This document shows, piece by piece, positions 46,005 to 55,705 of a stretch of DNA of 64,000 nucleotides. Both the position numbers and the translations under genes were made by a program. Origin of the DNA: Indolivaga macrotermitis (GTDB taxonomy: Bacteria > Bacteroidota > Bacteroidia > Bacteroidales > Dysgonomonadaceae); the NCBI RefSeq assembly GCF_900128985.1, contig NZ_FQUC01000005.1, positions 1 to 64,000 on the forward strand. Reading direction: 5' to 3'. Position 1 is the first letter of the stretch; each line of letters opens with the position of its first letter. The notes beneath the pieces were generated by a model. That model saw nothing but the letters and a program-made list of their open reading frames with translations. It was not told the origin of the DNA and did not search any database.

Positions 46005-47216
46005 TTAATAAATTAAATGTTTCTTCCGTTTTGCAATGACTCCTGATCTGACGCATAAAGCCAAAACATAAGGAAGAAATGCTATTTCTAATCGTTGTGG
46101 TATCAAAAACCACGCCAAAAGAAACAATATTAAAACTGCAAAGTTAATAAAATGATAGTAGTAGACATACTTTGAAGAGTATTTTATTAAAAAGAAAATT
46201 GCGGCTATAACCTGGATCGGATTCAACCACACTAAATTCCAGTTTGGACTGGTGCAAGGGTGTACCGAGAAGAACATCAAAAAGAATATTATACTTCCGG
46301 CCAGACCTGCTGTAAAGAATAATAAAAAATCGAAGATACGGGGTAACAAATCCGAAGATTTTCTTATTTGGGTATATGATATTAAGATGCTTATAACTAA
46401 AAGTATACATCCAACAACAAGAGGTGATAAGAAACCGGATTCTTTTGATTGCGTGGTAGATACCTGTTCAGATAATCGTCTTTCTTCTGAAACCAATTGA
46501 CGCTGACGTATACTGTCTCCTTCTATTATCGCTTCTTTGTATGAACGTAATAAATTAGCCGGAAGAAAATCTTTTTGTTTCTCTGTAAGATCTTTATCTG
46601 CATCTGCACCTATAACCAGATCGATACCGAATTTGACCCATGGTTGGGCAGATACACAATTATGGACAAAGTACCTGTAAGATTCAATTCTTTTGATCTC
46701 TCTGGGGTAATATCGCACCTTTCCATCTATATTACTCTCAATAATATCTCTGGGACGGGTCGAACAGTTATCATAGAAATAATTATACCGATAGATTCTG
46801 TTTTCAGGTAGTGCATTTATAACTAAAGCATCAAAAATATTTTGCTTTTCATTTTGATTCAGATTCAATACCTGTTCGGTAATTCCTATTCCACGACTTT
46901 TGTAGCTCGATAAATACTGGCTAAAAGGATATCCGGCAACCATATAATCGGTTTCTCCTTTGACAAACCGGTACATAAAGTTGGGACTGTCGAAATCAAA
47001 TATACCATAGTTAAAGACAACATCCAGCGAATTTTGTGGGTCTTCGATCCGTATGGCAGTATGTCCGAAAAGAGCATATACTTCCTGATCCCAAGGTGTA
47101 TTTGTTAATAAACTAACTTTGGCAGAATCTGATAATTGAATATTTTGACCGGATATAGATATCGTAAATAATAGAAGAATGAAAGAATATAATAATTTTT
47201 TACTCATGTATACCAT
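46005..47216 (-). CDS. lnb: Lipoprotein N-acyltransferase Lnb-like (DUF4105)
   Basis: A 403-residue protein with a signal sequence, an N-terminal periplasmic domain and about five C-terminal membrane helices (from residue 265). The periplasmic domain has TPWDQEVYALFGHTAIRI near residue 38 and YNYFYDNCSTRPRD near residue 148; the His and Cys are the likely catalytic pair. This is the domain order of the Lnb N-acyltransferase that makes triacylated lipoproteins in Bacteroides, which lack Lnt. The upstream ATG at 47216 fits. Enzyme activity here is inferred from the family. Confidence 0.82.
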   Translation of the reverse strand: MVYMSKKLLYSFILLLFTISISGQNIQLSDSAKVSLLTNTPWDQEVYALFGHTAIRIEDPQNSLDVVFNYGIFDFDSPNFMYRFVKGETDYMVAGYPFSQYLSSYKSRGIGITEQVLNLNQNEKQNIFDALVINALPENRIYRYNYFYDNCSTRPRDIIESNIDGKVRYYPREIKRIESYRYFVHNCVSAQPWVKFGIDLVIGADADKDLTEKQKDFLPANLLRSYKEAIIEGDSIRQRQLVSEERRLSEQVSTTQSKESGFLSPLVVGCILLVISILISYTQIRKSSDLLPRIFDFLLFFTAGLAGSIIFFLMFFSVHPCTSPNWNLVWLNPIQVIAAIFFLIKYSSKYVYYYHFINFAVLILFLLAWFLIPQRLEIAFLPYVLALCVRSGVIAKRKKHLIY

Positions 47217-47316
47217 TGTAATATAGTATGTTATTTGAAATCTACCTGTATCGAATAATATTCAAATGTAATAATAAATTTAAAGCAAAAGTGAAAAAAT
47301 ATCAAAATGTTACATT

Positions 47317-47350
47317 TTTGATGTTTTAAAATCTAAAACGTGTATTTTTG
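47317..47350 (+). promoter_or_regulatory. Candidate promoter of the SagB-type nitroreductase gene
   Basis: TTTG at 47317-47320 and TATTTTTG at 47343-47350 are separated by 22 bases, slightly more than the usual 19-21. The start codon follows 29 bases later. Confidence 0.55.
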
Positions 47351-47379
47351 TATAAGGAAAATTTAAAAACAAAAGAAAT

Positions 47380-48000
47380 ATGAAACAATTATTAATTGCT
47401 ATCTGTCTGTTTTCTTGTGCATTATTTGCTTATTCACAGCAAGAAGTTATAAACCTTCCTATACCAGTAAAAACCGGAGGAAAGCCTCTTATGGATGCTT
47501 TGAATGAGCGTAAATCATATCATGAAGGATTTATCGATAAAGATCTTGATAATCAGACTTTATCTAACTTATTATGGGCTGCTTACGGCTTTAATAGAGC
47601 TGACAAACGTACAGTACCTTCAGCCAGTAATGCGCAGGAGTTTGATATCTATGTACTTCTTAGAGATGGAGCTTATCTGTATGACGCCAAAGCGAATACA
47701 TTGACCCTTATTGCGGCAGGAAGCTTTAAAGATTACTTAGCTATGAACAGGCAACCTTATGTTAAAGATGTGGCGCTTCATTTGGTTTATGTAGCTAATC
47801 TGGAAAAAAGTAAAGCCGGAAGGGACGGAGTTTTAATCGATACAGGTTTTATATCTCAGAATGTATATCTATTCTGTGCATCTGAAGGATTAGGTACTGT
47901 AGCCAGAGCTTCTTTCGATAGAAAGCAGTTACCTGTTGTTTTAAAATTATCTGATAAACAAGAAATTACTTTAGTACAGGCAATAAGTCCTGTTCAATAA
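47380..48000 (+). CDS. Exported SagB-type nitroreductase-fold protein
   Basis: A 206-residue protein with a signal peptide (MKQLLIAICLFSCALFAYSQ), followed by a nitroreductase/SagB-like domain: LMDALNERKSYHEGFIDKDLDNQTLSNLLWAAYGFNR near residues 33-70, TVPSASNAQEFDIYVLL near residue 74 and SEGLGTVARASFD near residue 170. The R(K/R)S FMN-binding pattern is kept as ERKSY. A flavin cofactor outside the cytoplasm would be unusual but is known for some Bacteroidetes members. Substrate unknown. Confidence 0.85.
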   Translation: MKQLLIAICLFSCALFAYSQQEVINLPIPVKTGGKPLMDALNERKSYHEGFIDKDLDNQTLSNLLWAAYGFNRADKRTVPSASNAQEFDIYVLLRDGAYLYDAKANTLTLIAAGSFKDYLAMNRQPYVKDVALHLVYVANLEKSKAGRDGVLIDTGFISQNVYLFCASEGLGTVARASFDRKQLPVVLKLSDKQEITLVQAISPVQ

Positions 48001-48020
48001 TAGAAGTATAGAAAATAATG

Positions 48021-48049
48021 AAAGGCGGAAAAGAATATTTTCCGCCTTT
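48021..48049. terminator. Bidirectional terminator between the nitroreductase gene and pyrD
   Basis: A 12-bp stem, AAAGGCGGAAAA with TTTTCCGCCTTT, has a 5-base loop and is followed by T-rich sequence. It lies between the convergent stops at 48000 and 48070. Confidence 0.9.
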
Positions 48050-48069
48050 TTTATTTACAATTGGTTTCT

Positions 48070-48981
48070 TTACACTTCCAAAGCTCCGATCAAATCTTTT
48101 ATATGAGCAATATTGTGATTATCAAGATATTCCTGTATACCATTTACCACTTTTTCTGAAATAGTAGGGTCTATAAAATTATATGTTCCGATCTGTATTG
48201 CACTAGACCCGGCAAGGATAAACTCGATAGCATCTTGCCATGAAGATATGCCTCCCATACCTATTATTGGAATTTTAACAGCATTGTATGTCTGCCATAC
48301 CATTCGTAAGGCAACAGGCTTCACACAAGGACCTGATAATCCACCTGTAACAGTCGATAAAACAGGTTTGCGCTTGTTTATATCGATCGCCATACCTAAA
48401 AGAGTATTGATCAAAGATAAAGAATCGGCACCCTCTGCTTCGGCAGCACGTGCAATTTCGGTAATATCAGTGACATTGGGAGATAGCTTAACAATCAAGG
48501 TTTTGTTGTACACTTTGCGGACAGCTCTTACCACATCTGCAGCAGAGCAGGCCGATGTACCGAAAGCCATACCGCCTTCTTTTACATTAGGACACGATAT
48601 ATTTAGTTCTATACCCGGAATTTTATCAAGGTCGGACAGTCGTGCAGCGCATTCGGCATAATCTTCTATAGTAGAACCAGATACATTTACAATTATATGT
48701 GTATCAAAGTCTTTAATCTCAGGGTAGATATTAGAAACAAAATAGTCTACACCTTTATTTTGCAATCCGACAGCATTGAGCATACCTGCCGGTGTTTCCG
48801 CCATACGAGGATACGCATTTCCCTGACGATCATGCAGAGTCGTCCCCTTTACACAAATCCCTCCTAATTTACCCAGATCAATAAAATCAGTATACTCTTT
48901 GCCATAGCCAAAGGTACCGGAGGCAGTCATAACCGGGTTTTTAAGAGCCAGGTTACCTATTTGTATATTTAATTTATCCAT
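48070..48981 (-). CDS. pyrD: Dihydroorotate dehydrogenase B, catalytic subunit
   Basis: A 303-residue class 1B enzyme that oxidises dihydroorotate to orotate in pyrimidine synthesis, using FMN and passing electrons to PyrK. Features are [14 protein letters not shown] near residue 17, [13 protein letters not shown] near residue 66, [13 protein letters not shown] near residue 125 with the catalytic Cys, and [16 protein letters not shown] near residue 214. It overlaps pyrK by 13 bases, and the two subunits work as a complex. Confidence 0.94.
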   Translation of the reverse strand: MDKLNIQIGNLALKNPVMTASGTFGYGKEYTDFIDLGKLGGICVKGTTLHDRQGNAYPRMAETPAGMLNAVGLQNKGVDYFVSNIYPEIKDFDTHIIVNVSGSTIEDYAECAARLSDLDKIPGIELNISCPNVKEGGMAFGTSACSAADVVRAVRKVYNKTLIVKLSPNVTDITEIARAAEAEGADSLSLINTLLGMAIDINKRKPVLSTVTGGLSGPCVKPVALRMVWQTYNAVKIPIIGMGGISSWQDAIEFILAGSSAIQIGTYNFIDPTISEKVVNGIQEYLDNHNIAHIKDLIGALEV

Positions 48982-49754
48982 TTCAAGTCTTTTATATTAA
49001 ATACCGGACCTTCTGTACAGACGCAAACATTGCCTCGTGTAGTGTTTTCAATACAACATAAGCAAACACCAAAGCCGCAAGCCATAGTATTTTCAAGAGA
49101 TACTTCGCAGGTAATCCCGTGTTTATGAGCATAATTAGCTATAGCCATCATCATAGGCTTAGGTCCACATGTATATATTTGCTTAAAATCAGGCAGTTCT
49201 AATATTGAGTGATTGGTAACAAATCCTTTTTCGCCATGCGAACCATCTTCTGTAGTAGTATATACATCACCGTATTTCGCAAATTCATCTAGCTGTAACA
49301 AATCTTTAGAAGAACGTGCACCTAATAAGAAAACAGGAGAATATCCTTCTTCTTTGAGGATAGATCCCCAGTATAACATAGGAGCAGTGCCGACACCACC
49401 ACCAACAAGTAAAACCCGATCTTTTTTATCAGAAGATTCCGGAGGTGTAAACGAATTACCTAATGGAAGAAGAAGATTTACAAGGTCGCCTTTTTTATAT
49501 GTTGCCATTCGGCGAGTACCATCGCCAATAGCCTGAACTAATAACCAAAGTTCGTTTTTTTCTTTATCGATAAAATTTACCGAAATAGGACGCCGTAAAA
49601 AAGTAGTTGGTGAATCAGTAACATGTACTTCAACAAATTGGCCGGGAAACATTTCCGGCAAAGGACTACTATTCGTAGTTGATAATTTTAAAAGACAATA
49701 AGACTGATTGAGCTGGCTATTATCAGTTACAATCAAATCAAGCATTTTTTTCAT
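48969..49754 (-). CDS. pyrK: Dihydroorotate dehydrogenase B, electron-transfer subunit
   Basis: A 261-residue FAD and 2Fe-2S protein that passes electrons from PyrD to NAD+. The FAD-binding [10 protein letters not shown] is near residue 54, the NAD-binding [13 protein letters not shown] near residue 114 and the iron-sulfur Cys cluster CGFGVCLCC with a fourth Cys (NVCVC) near residues 226-247. It is translated first in the two-gene unit with pyrD. Confidence 0.94.
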   Translation of the reverse strand: MKKMLDLIVTDNSQLNQSYCLLKLSTTNSSPLPEMFPGQFVEVHVTDSPTTFLRRPISVNFIDKEKNELWLLVQAIGDGTRRMATYKKGDLVNLLLPLGNSFTPPESSDKKDRVLLVGGGVGTAPMLYWGSILKEEGYSPVFLLGARSSKDLLQLDEFAKYGDVYTTTEDGSHGEKGFVTNHSILELPDFKQIYTCGPKPMMMAIANYAHKHGITCEVSLENTMACGFGVCLCCIENTTRGNVCVCTEGPVFNIKDLKWIN

Positions 49755-49869
49755 GCAATCAAACCACTTAAGTTTTAATATAAAAGCTATCGTACAAAGT
49801 TAAGTAAAACTTGTGGTTTTTACAGATAAATTATCTCAGGGGAGCTATTTTTAAACAATACTTCCGGTT

Positions 49870-50361
49870 TTAATGAGAATCGAATGTTTCAAAGGTACTG
49901 TCTGTATAATATATAATTATCTGCTTGATTTTTTTCTCCTTTGCTTCTTTATATATAATTCGCTCATTAACAACTTCTTTAAGTATATTTTCGGGCTCTA
50001 CTAACTCTTTCTCCTTTTGATATTTATTTTTATCCGAGCCATTGGTCGTATTTACAGAACCCTCATTAGGCAATACAGCAAATAAGTCAGGTAGAGATGG
50101 AGAAGATATTGTTCGCTTATGCTCTTCTTTATTAATTTCAGGCATATCTGCATCTTTGTACATTGGCCCAATTCCGGTTAATAACCATTCACTATTAATA
50201 TTAGGCATTTTGATCAGAATCCGCGTAATAACATCTAAACTAGGGTTATTACGTCCATTAAGAATATGTGAAACAACAGCCCGGCCTATCTCTAATGTAT
50301 CAGCAAAACGAGCAGGATTCATATTTTCCGAATCCATAATTAATTTGATCCTGTCTTTCAT
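49870..50361 (-). CDS. XRE-family helix-turn-helix regulator
   Basis: A 163-residue DNA-binding protein. The N-terminal HTH covers residues 1-70 (RIKLIMDSENMNPARFADTLEIGRAVVSHILNGRNNPSLDVITRIL), a typical phage-repressor-like fold. The C-terminal 90 residues are hydrophilic and do not match a known sensor domain. It faces a 690-bp AT-rich tract and may control something there or itself. TACATTTG on the minus strand (50413-50420) is a possible -7 element. Confidence 0.85.
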   Translation of the reverse strand: MKDRIKLIMDSENMNPARFADTLEIGRAVVSHILNGRNNPSLDVITRILIKMPNINSEWLLTGIGPMYKDADMPEINKEEHKRTISSPSLPDLFAVLPNEGSVNTTNGSDKNKYQKEKELVEPENILKEVVNERIIYKEAKEKKIKQIIIYYTDSTFETFDSH

Positions 50362-51052
50362 ACAAATTTTATCTATTATATAGAATATAGATGCCCTTTA
50401 CATAAGTATACTACAAATGTAAAACAAAAAATCAACAAAAATAAATAATATCGATTTACATTTGTCTCAGAGAAAGATGACAAATGTATTGATGTAAATA
50501 TAACTAAGTATATACATTTGGAAATAAAGTTTTGGAGTATTAAAGTTTAAATTTTGATTATTGATATAATAATCACATAATAATATACTTATTTACATAT
50601 ATCATGTGATGTGAATTTATATAATAGCTATGCGTATCCTTTTACGTGGTTTATGTTAAACTAATACTATATATTATTAATATAATTTATTGATAAATAG
50701 GTATATATTATACTTTTTATATGCTCATTTTTATCTATTCTAGCATAGAATTAGTTAGTATATATTTTTGTTTATTTGATATTTTTGTAAAATATTAATC
50801 TTGTGTAACTATTGTAAATTGCATATAATGTATACAAAAAAGCATGATCGTGTTTACTTTTGTTCTAGTTTTAACTTTTGTATATTTGTATATATTTACA
50901 TGAAATCACCTTTATTATAGGGATACTAATATCTGTATCAAATTTGTTGGATTTGACTAATGTTATAATCTCAAGAAGTTAAACATGAATATTATATAGT
51001 ATTTATAATTGAAAACTAAATACTTAGGATATAAAATTTGTGTATATATTTT
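50362..51052. other. AT-rich stretch without a supported gene (691 bp)
   Basis: The tract is very AT-rich with no open frame I can support on either strand. It holds a 9-bp inverted repeat, ACATTTGTC (50458-50466) and GACAAATGT (50479-50487), and several matches to the -7 element, among them TACTTTTG at 50855-50862 and TATATTTG at 50881-50888. The latter has TTTG 18 bases upstream, on the plus strand. Such matches are expected by chance in DNA of this composition. It could be remnant sequence or house a small RNA. Confidence 0.5.
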
Positions 51053-54000
51053 CTAGCCAAGAAAATCCAGAAACTTTCTATATATAGGATTTTGAGATAG
51101 AATATATTCATTTCCGACAGCAAAAAACTGAGATCTAGCCCTGGTTATTGCTACATTCAATTTTCTATCTACAGTTTTTTCTGAATTTAGGTTGGAAAAA
51201 AAATCCAATTGATATGGTCTATTCATACAGAAAGACAAAAGTATTATATCCCGTTGACTTCCTTGAAACCGTTCAACCGTATCAATCATTATATTTTGAA
51301 GTTCTGGAATTTGGGTTTCTTTGAGTTTGTGCTTTATTAATGCAATCTGATTCCTATATGGAGTAATAATTCCTATGGTTTTTTCTGGATCGAATCTTTT
51401 CTGATTTATATTATATATGTTGAGAATGGCCTTTGCTAAATCAGTAATAATTTCGGCTTCGGCGTAATTTATCTTATCGCTCTGAGAATTGAATATTTCA
51501 GAGCAATTGAAAAAGTATCGGCGTTTAGAAGAAATTATATTCTGGTAAGTATTCAGATTTTCTTCAGGTAAAATAATTTCCGAAAGGTTTTCCGACTGCC
51601 AGTTATTAGCGATCTTCAGTTGATCTTCATAAAAATGAAAATTTGGAAATTCCATTAAATCATTATGCATTCTACCTTGATATACTAAGGTGTCATATGC
51701 ATGCTCCCACCTATTATCTTTATTTATCCTGAATAATCTTTCAAATAAAGATTCTCTACAATTATATAATTTTATTATGTTTAATAATTGATCTTCTACT
51801 TTAGACTTTTCTTCATCTTGAAGTGTGATTGTCGATAGCTGTTTATGATCACCAATCATAATAAATTTGTCGACCTTTGGGAGGATACCTACAATTTGAG
51901 GTTCGAGTATTTGAGAAGCTTCATCAATAATTGCCAGATTAAATTGTTTAAGATCGAAGATCTCCTGACGCCCGACTACGGACGCCAATGTACCTATAAA
52001 TATACGTTGGGTGTGGATTGTTTTTCGTAGCTCTTCCCTACTCTTTGCTTCGGATGCTATGTTCTGTAATAAACGGTGTCGATAATTCTCGTGACATGAT
52101 AGTTCTGTTCCAATACGAATGTACTTATCACACTCTTGATTATCATGCCCAAAAGCCTGATTTATAGATTCACATAATTCATCGACAGCTCTATTGGTAT
52201 AGGCTATAATTAATATATTCTGTGTTGTATTATTATAATAATACTCGATCAGTCTTCTGGCAAAAATAGAAGTTTTACCTGTACCGGGAGGACCGACAAT
52301 AAGAAAGTAATCTTTAGCATTGATTGCTTTCTGTATAACTATTTCCCGCTTTTCTTCCTGAGGAGTGTTTACATGTGTAATGAATTTAGATTCAAAATAT
52401 TGTGGTTCTTTGACTCCTAGTAATAATTGGCGTTTATCAATTGGAGATTTTATGAAACTGAACAGGCTTTTATACATATTTGTATATGAATGATCAAGCC
52501 TGTCATGTTCCACAACCCAATTTTTATGACTATTGAAAAATGTTTTGTTCTTCTGTTTATATCTGAATCTCAATAAAAGATGGTCTATCGAAATTTCAGC
52601 AATTGTACCTTTAAGTATCTGATTGGTTAAGGCTGAGTCTTCATCTTTTTCATGAGGGTATAAAATACAGACTTCCCCTTCCCTGAAATTGACGAAGTCT
52701 GTATTTCCACTTCGTTTGAATAGAATTTTCATATCCCTGCTCGAATCATCGATATCAATAATTTCGAGATCCGGTATAAGATCAAATGACTCCAGGCGAT
52801 CTAAATATTCGGTATTCCAAAGACTGGCAGTTGATGAATTGGACTCGAAGTAATTATCTCCAATCTTTTGGATGTATAATTCTCTGGTTATAAAAGCTAT
52901 AAATCGATACAGATATAAACGTTCGGTTTCGGATATGTTTTTTATTGTTTTTTCAAATTCAATTATTTGCTGAGTAAAAAAATCCGGAACTTTACCGTAA
53001 TTATCCAGATTGCATATATTAAGGAAAAGCTGATCTACAGCACCTGTTCCTCCTGTATATATGTCGTGTTCGGTAGCAATTATCAGATTACGCAAGTTTA
53101 TAATTTCCTTTTCGAGCTTTTGATAAGGGACTGCCAGACGAAGGTTTTCGCCCCGGTTTTCGGCTGCAGAGTACAATATTGCAGATGATATTTTCCGGTC
53201 ATCAAAGCCAAAGACACTTTTAATGATCAACCGATATATTGCTGTCTGCACTTCATGATTTACGGCTATTTTGCTCGGATCGTTTTTAGGGAAAGGCACC
53301 CCACCCGATTTCAGCTCGACAATCTTAGTTGTGTCACTACTATTTTGAGCCAGTTGCAAAAGGTCTAACCTTCCCTGAAAGCCGTATTGTTCGCAATAGA
53401 ATGACGGTTCTAAAGTACAATCATTTACATTTATATGGTTAGCCGGAAAATCTTCTTTGATACAGCGCTTAATATTCTCGAATTGTGTATGTGCTTTACT
53501 CATAAAAGCTCTGAAATCCGATGGCTGTTTGATATCATTACAGCTGGTAAATTCGAACGGTTTATCTCTGAATGCTTTCAGGAAACATTGGTCGAATGTC
53601 ACTTCATCAGGATGAGAGGCAAAAATAAGTTCGTCCAGAAAGAAGTTTGCCAGATTACCCAATAATATATAATGAGAACTTACAGGCGGTTCGAACCGTT
53701 TCCTGAAATAGTGCAGATATGATTTACTATAGTTTTGAAAGCACTCGGCCATCGCCGATGCATCTATCAGATAGTCGGGTTCTAATACAATATATTTGGG
53801 TATATAATACCCGGACTTATCTAAATATGAATCTATAATATTTAGTTGTGCTCCTATCCAAAGTCTTTCAATAGTAGGATTAAAGGTGTCATTAATATTC
53901 TCTACCCCATATTTAATATTAATCTCGGAAATGGTATTTTCACAAATACCGATAATCAGTTTTTCTTCCGGATCCAGGTCTGTAATTTGTACCCTCAGGT

Positions 54001-54403
54001 ATTTAACAGAAGAATTAACATGAGTCTCGGAATGTGTATCTTCTTCCGGGGTCGTTGTTTTCTGATTTAAATAGATTATAGAAAAAAATTCCCGAATGGC
54101 ATCTTTCGCTTTGTCATATTGACCCGGAGATACCAGATTACTTTCATTTTTTTGTAAAAAAGCTGACTTAACACGTATATTCTGTAGTTTCCATTCGAGG
54201 GAAGGTGCTATATTATATTTTTGTGTGAGGTATACTAAGCGCGAAAATAAAGAAGGAAACTGCAAAGTTTCGCCTGTAGTAAGCTCTTTGCAGTTTCTTT
54301 CAAGTATCTTTTTCAGATAAGTATATTTGTCCCGAAGTGAAATATTCGAAATATCGTTTTGCTGTATTTCGTCTATTATTACTTCATACCTCTCTCTGTT
54401 CAA
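51053..54403 (-). CDS. Dna2-like fusion: PD-(D/E)XK nuclease plus superfamily I helicase
   Basis: An 1116-residue protein. The N-terminal half carries a RecB/Dna2-type nuclease: GFQGRLDLL near residue 340, KIVELKSG near residue 361 and HEVQTAIYRL near residue 385. The C-terminal half is an Upf1-like helicase: GPPGTGKT near residue 700, IIDEAS near residue 825, GDHKQL soon after, VERFQGSQRD near residue 1038 and NVAITRAR near residue 1070. This is the domain order of Dna2, used in DNA end processing or replication. No clear Fe-S Cys set is seen. It starts inside the stop of the lipoprotein gene upstream. Roles in repair or phage defence are both possible. Confidence 0.85.
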   Translation of the reverse strand: MNRERYEVIIDEIQQNDISNISLRDKYTYLKKILERNCKELTTGETLQFPSLFSRLVYLTQKYNIAPSLEWKLQNIRVKSAFLQKNESNLVSPGQYDKAKDAIREFFSIIYLNQKTTTPEEDTHSETHVNSSVKYLRVQITDLDPEEKLIIGICENTISEINIKYGVENINDTFNPTIERLWIGAQLNIIDSYLDKSGYYIPKYIVLEPDYLIDASAMAECFQNYSKSYLHYFRKRFEPPVSSHYILLGNLANFFLDELIFASHPDEVTFDQCFLKAFRDKPFEFTSCNDIKQPSDFRAFMSKAHTQFENIKRCIKEDFPANHINVNDCTLEPSFYCEQYGFQGRLDLLQLAQNSSDTTKIVELKSGGVPFPKNDPSKIAVNHEVQTAIYRLIIKSVFGFDDRKISSAILYSAAENRGENLRLAVPYQKLEKEIINLRNLIIATEHDIYTGGTGAVDQLFLNICNLDNYGKVPDFFTQQIIEFEKTIKNISETERLYLYRFIAFITRELYIQKIGDNYFESNSSTASLWNTEYLDRLESFDLIPDLEIIDIDDSSRDMKILFKRSGNTDFVNFREGEVCILYPHEKDEDSALTNQILKGTIAEISIDHLLLRFRYKQKNKTFFNSHKNWVVEHDRLDHSYTNMYKSLFSFIKSPIDKRQLLLGVKEPQYFESKFITHVNTPQEEKREIVIQKAINAKDYFLIVGPPGTGKTSIFARRLIEYYYNNTTQNILIIAYTNRAVDELCESINQAFGHDNQECDKYIRIGTELSCHENYRHRLLQNIASEAKSREELRKTIHTQRIFIGTLASVVGRQEIFDLKQFNLAIIDEASQILEPQIVGILPKVDKFIMIGDHKQLSTITLQDEEKSKVEDQLLNIIKLYNCRESLFERLFRINKDNRWEHAYDTLVYQGRMHNDLMEFPNFHFYEDQLKIANNWQSENLSEIILPEENLNTYQNIISSKRRYFFNCSEIFNSQSDKINYAEAEIITDLAKAILNIYNINQKRFDPEKTIGIITPYRNQIALIKHKLKETQIPELQNIMIDTVERFQGSQRDIILLSFCMNRPYQLDFFSNLNSEKTVDRKLNVAITRARSQFFAVGNEYILSQNPIYRKFLDFLG

Positions 54404-54921
54404 TGTTCTCTGAGTGTTACGTCCAGATTATTACACAATGTTATATATAAATTTCCTGCCGACATGTATGAATATCCTCTTATACGTACATCAATATTAC
54501 CTCTGTTATTTAGTAAAATCATTGCATCATGCATGAAATTTATATATGCATTATCATTCGATATATCCAAACCTCCGGATCCGGGATTACCTACATTTAC
54601 ATAATAGTCAAGAGTAAGAGTTGTTCCGTTTATTGTAATGTCATATATATTTATATCATCTCCTCTCGATATATCTCCACTTATATTTATCCAGGCATTT
54701 TTCAGATATAAATCCAAAATCTCTTCGCGGGAAAGATTAATTCCCGGTATATCCCTTAAGTATATTGTTGAACGTGCTTCGAAATTTCCATTTTTAGTAA
54801 TAGTTGGCATTACATAATCGAAATTGCTTTTTATCACATAATCATTATTAGTTGTACAACCTGCAAATCCGATCCCTATTATTACTACTAATACGATGTA
54901 CAAAAAATTGCTTTTTCTCAT
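54400..54921 (-). CDS. Lipoprotein of unknown function
   Basis: A 173-residue lipoprotein with signal sequence MRKSNFLYIVLVVIIGIGF and lipobox FAGC near residues 19-22. The mature part is probably beta-rich and has no recognised domain. Its stop overlaps the nuclease-helicase start by 4 bases, so the two are co-translated. It is divergent from the TetR gene 166 bases away. Confidence 0.8.
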   Translation of the reverse strand: MRKSNFLYIVLVVIIGIGFAGCTTNNDYVIKSNFDYVMPTITKNGNFEARSTIYLRDIPGINLSREEILDLYLKNAWINISGDISRGDDINIYDITINGTTLTLDYYVNVGNPGSGGLDISNDNAYINFMHDAMILLNNRGNIDVRIRGYSYMSAGNLYITLCNNLDVTLREH

Positions 54922-55025
54922 AATTTAAGTGTTAGTGAGAGTTTGTTAATCCACCGCAAATATAAACGAAAGTTATTTTCTATCCTAACTAAAAACACCA
55001 TTTACTCAAAATTATAACAAAAACA

Positions 55026-55057
55026 CTTGCCTGTTACCGATAAGTAACATATATTTG
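55026..55057 (+). promoter_or_regulatory. Promoter of the TetR-nitroreductase unit
   Basis: CTTG at 55026-55029 (near -33 TTTG) and TATATTTG at 55050-55057 (-7) are separated by 20 bases. The first palindromic operator fills the spacer and the second overlaps the -7 end, so bound repressor would block polymerase. Confidence 0.75.
55032..55049. promoter_or_regulatory. TetR operator 1
   Basis: TGTTAC, six bases, GTAACA forms a perfect palindrome of 6-bp arms inside the promoter spacer. The same arms recur 24 bp away. The 24-bp centre-to-centre distance fits dimers on nearly the same DNA face. Confidence 0.8.
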
Positions 55058-55073
55058 TTACCGCAAAGTAACA
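55056..55073. promoter_or_regulatory. TetR operator 2
   Basis: A second TGTTAC, six bases, GTAACA palindrome covers the last bases of the -7 element and the probable start region. It ends 14 bases before the tetR start at 55088. Confidence 0.8.
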
Positions 55074-55087
55074 CCAATGCTATATCT

Positions 55088-55705
55088 ATGGAAGTATCTA
55101 ATAATGAAAAAGATAAAGAATTCACTAAACAAAAGCTACTGAATGCTGTAGGTATTGTTATTAATAAGGATGGATTTGAAAAGATTGGAGTTAATGCCGT
55201 TGCGGCAGAAGCTCAGGTGTCGAAGATTCTTATTTACCGCTATTTCGGGTCATTAGATAATATGATTATCGAATATCTCTCTAAGAATGACTTCTGGATA
55301 AGTTTTTCGATAGATTTACCGAAAGATGACAATCTCAAGGGGTTTCTTAAAAACATGTTCAGGGGGCAAATCAAACAAATGAGAGAAGATAAACTTATGC
55401 AACGTTTACACCGATGGGAACTAAATACCCAGAATAGTGTAATCGAAAAACTCCGGCTGAAGCGCGAAGCTAAAGGCATTACCCTGATCACAATTATAAG
55501 CCAGTTAGCACAACATCCTCAAGAGGAAGTTGCCGCTTTGGCAACGATATTAAGTGCATCTATTACTTACCTGAGCTTATTGGGTGAATACTGCCCTATG
55601 TATAACGGCATCGATTTACAAAGCGAAGCGGGTTGGGAACAAATAGCAAAAGGTGTAGACCTGATTATAGATGTATGGTATGACAAACAAATGGATAAAA
55701 AATGA
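55088..55705 (+). CDS. TetR-family transcriptional regulator
   Basis: A 205-residue repressor-type protein. The HTH lies in residues 13-60 (FTKQKLLNAVGIVINKDGFEKIGVNAVAAEAQVSKILIYRYFGSLDNMI) and the helical ligand-binding part follows. I chose the ATG at 55088 because the open frame before it runs from a TTG inside the promoter and operator region. Two operators lie just upstream, so it probably represses itself and the flavin protein gene that overlaps it by 4 bases. The inducer is unknown. Confidence 0.88.
   Translation: MEVSNNEKDKEFTKQKLLNAVGIVINKDGFEKIGVNAVAAEAQVSKILIYRYFGSLDNMIIEYLSKNDFWISFSIDLPKDDNLKGFLKNMFRGQIKQMREDKLMQRLHRWELNTQNSVIEKLRLKREAKGITLITIISQLAQHPQEEVAALATILSASITYLSLLGEYCPMYNGIDLQSEAGWEQIAKGVDLIIDVWYDKQMDKK

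Noticed and set aside
48248-48661. 137-codon plus-strand frame inside pyrD
   Set aside because: It is antisense to a secure gene and of unnatural composition.
50362-51052. Invertible promoter region
   Set aside because: The only inverted repeat found is 9 bp with a short gap, and there is no invertase gene nearby.
55055-55087. Upstream TTG start of the TetR gene
   Set aside because: The extra 11 codons lie in the promoter and second operator. The ATG at 55088 is the logical start.
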